From a virus, in IMG/VR virus record IMGVR_UViG_3300028840_001302, positions 34,342 through 98,341 of that record: a DNA stretch of 64,000 bases; one strand, 5' to 3'. How positions within the stretch are numbered: the first letter of the stretch is position 1; each line of letters opens with the position of its first letter. A model generated the notes under the pieces. It saw only the letters and a list, made by a program, of their open reading frames with translations. It was not told where the DNA came from and did no database searches. The translations under genes and the position numbers were made by a program. Positions 63,507 through 64,000 of the stretch are shown here, piece after piece.

Positions 63507-64000
63507 ATGTCAAATTATAGCAAACATCCGGACCGGACCAAACGCGTTAAAACGTCCGGCATTACACTTAATAACACTATGGTATATACTGAAGACGGGA
63601 AAACAAACGTCAAACATTTTCAAACCGTAATTGTCTCATTTGACGAAAAAATCGTAACATTGCGGAATAACGGATATTTGACTTATACTACAAAATTGAG
63701 ACTTAACCAAACCGCGTCCGAATTCGGTTTGCCGTTTGACGTTTTCCAAAAAAATCGGCAATGGTTTATAACCTCCCCGGCGTATGCAAAACCCGTCCCG
63801 TTTTTTGACGGGATGCAACTTGACAGGGAAACCGGGGAAATTGTTAACCCGGACGATTGCCCGGACGTATTACCGCAAACCGCAAAACGCAATAATAAAA
63901 ATATATGGTTTGCAATGCTAACAGGGAAACCGAATACACAAACGGTTAAACAATCAGAATTAACCGCTGATTGTTTTCGAGTTCAAATTGACGGGTTAAA
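63507..64000 (+). CDS. Accessory protein, 3' end outside the window (partial)
   Basis: ATG 63507 with ACAGGGAGGTTAACCGCT upstream; open for 164 codons to the window edge. 'TVIVSFDEKIVTLRNNGYLTYTTKLRLNQTASEFGLPFDVFQKNRQWFI' and 'VPFFDGMQL' match a widespread uncharacterised phage/plasmid family ('TTK.R.NQ..N.....V.Q....W.V......PF..G'). Function unknown. The C-terminus is missing. Confidence 0.7.
   Translation, partial: MSNYSKHPDRTKRVKTSGITLNNTMVYTEDGKTNVKHFQTVIVSFDEKIVTLRNNGYLTYTTKLRLNQTASEFGLPFDVFQKNRQWFITSPAYAKPVPFFDGMQLDRETGEIVNPDDCPDVLPQTAKRNNKNIWFAMLTGKPNTQTVKQSELTADCFRVQIDGL

Noticed and set aside
1-64000. CRISPR array or insertion sequence
   Set aside because: The repeats seen are irregularly spaced, and no transposase, integrase or terminal inverted repeats were found.

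Overview
The window is a fragment of a large, lytic-looking tailed bacteriophage genome. I see no ribosomal or housekeeping host gene, no integrase and no CRISPR array. Morphology is probably siphovirus-like: there is a tail tube protein, a tail assembly chaperone pair with a likely -1 frameshift, a 1108-residue tape measure and a tail hub, but no sheath gene. Terminase, portal and capsid genes must lie to the left of the window. The host is a bacterium (sigma70-type promoters TTGACA/TATAAT, GGAGG ribosome sites, tmRNA). A small lipoprotein in the probable lysis cluster hints at a Gram-negative host, but I cannot name the host.

Layout. (1) 1-19.46 kb, + strand: neck and tail completion, tail tube, G/GT chaperones, tape measure, hub, two paralogous beta-helix tailspikes, then a cluster of small membrane, lipoprotein and receiver-like proteins that looks like a lysis or host-interaction module. 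(2) 19.46-19.84 kb: a compact RNA island with two convergent promoter-to-terminator units and no ordinary gene. (3) 19.84-48.25 kb, - strand: about fifteen small, mostly zinc-finger proteins; a MoxR/RavA-like AAA+ ATPase and a ViaA-like VWA protein; then replication and recombination genes (UvsY-like protein, family A polymerase with a UDG-like N-domain, PD-(D/E)XK nuclease, SbcC/SbcD, 5'-3' exonuclease, adenine methyltransferase, RecA/UvsX, family 4 uracil-DNA glycosylase, Nudix, gp32-like SSB with a huge acidic tail, UvsW-like helicase). Inside this block sits a tmRNA flanked by tRNA-Gln and a CAU tRNA. (4) 48.25-53.3 kb, + strand: primase-helicase, a sigma-like factor and a tandem-HTH regulator. 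(5) 53.7-64 kb, + strand: a long run of small accessory genes, each with a strong GGGAGG ribosome site, interrupted by a 1.4-kb gene desert full of repeats.

The genes together describe a phage with its own replisome and recombination machinery, its own transcription factors, its own ribosome-rescue RNA and probably small RNAs that mimic the anti-Shine-Dalgarno sequence. A recurring oddity is the attachment of lysine-rich tails to at least a dozen unrelated proteins. Other recurring signals are a shared promoter core (ATTTTGGTATAAT), a 15-bp dispersed repeat (ATTAAGGTTTATTTG) at module borders and an apparent lack of GATC.

All functional calls rest on motifs read by eye; no database search was possible.
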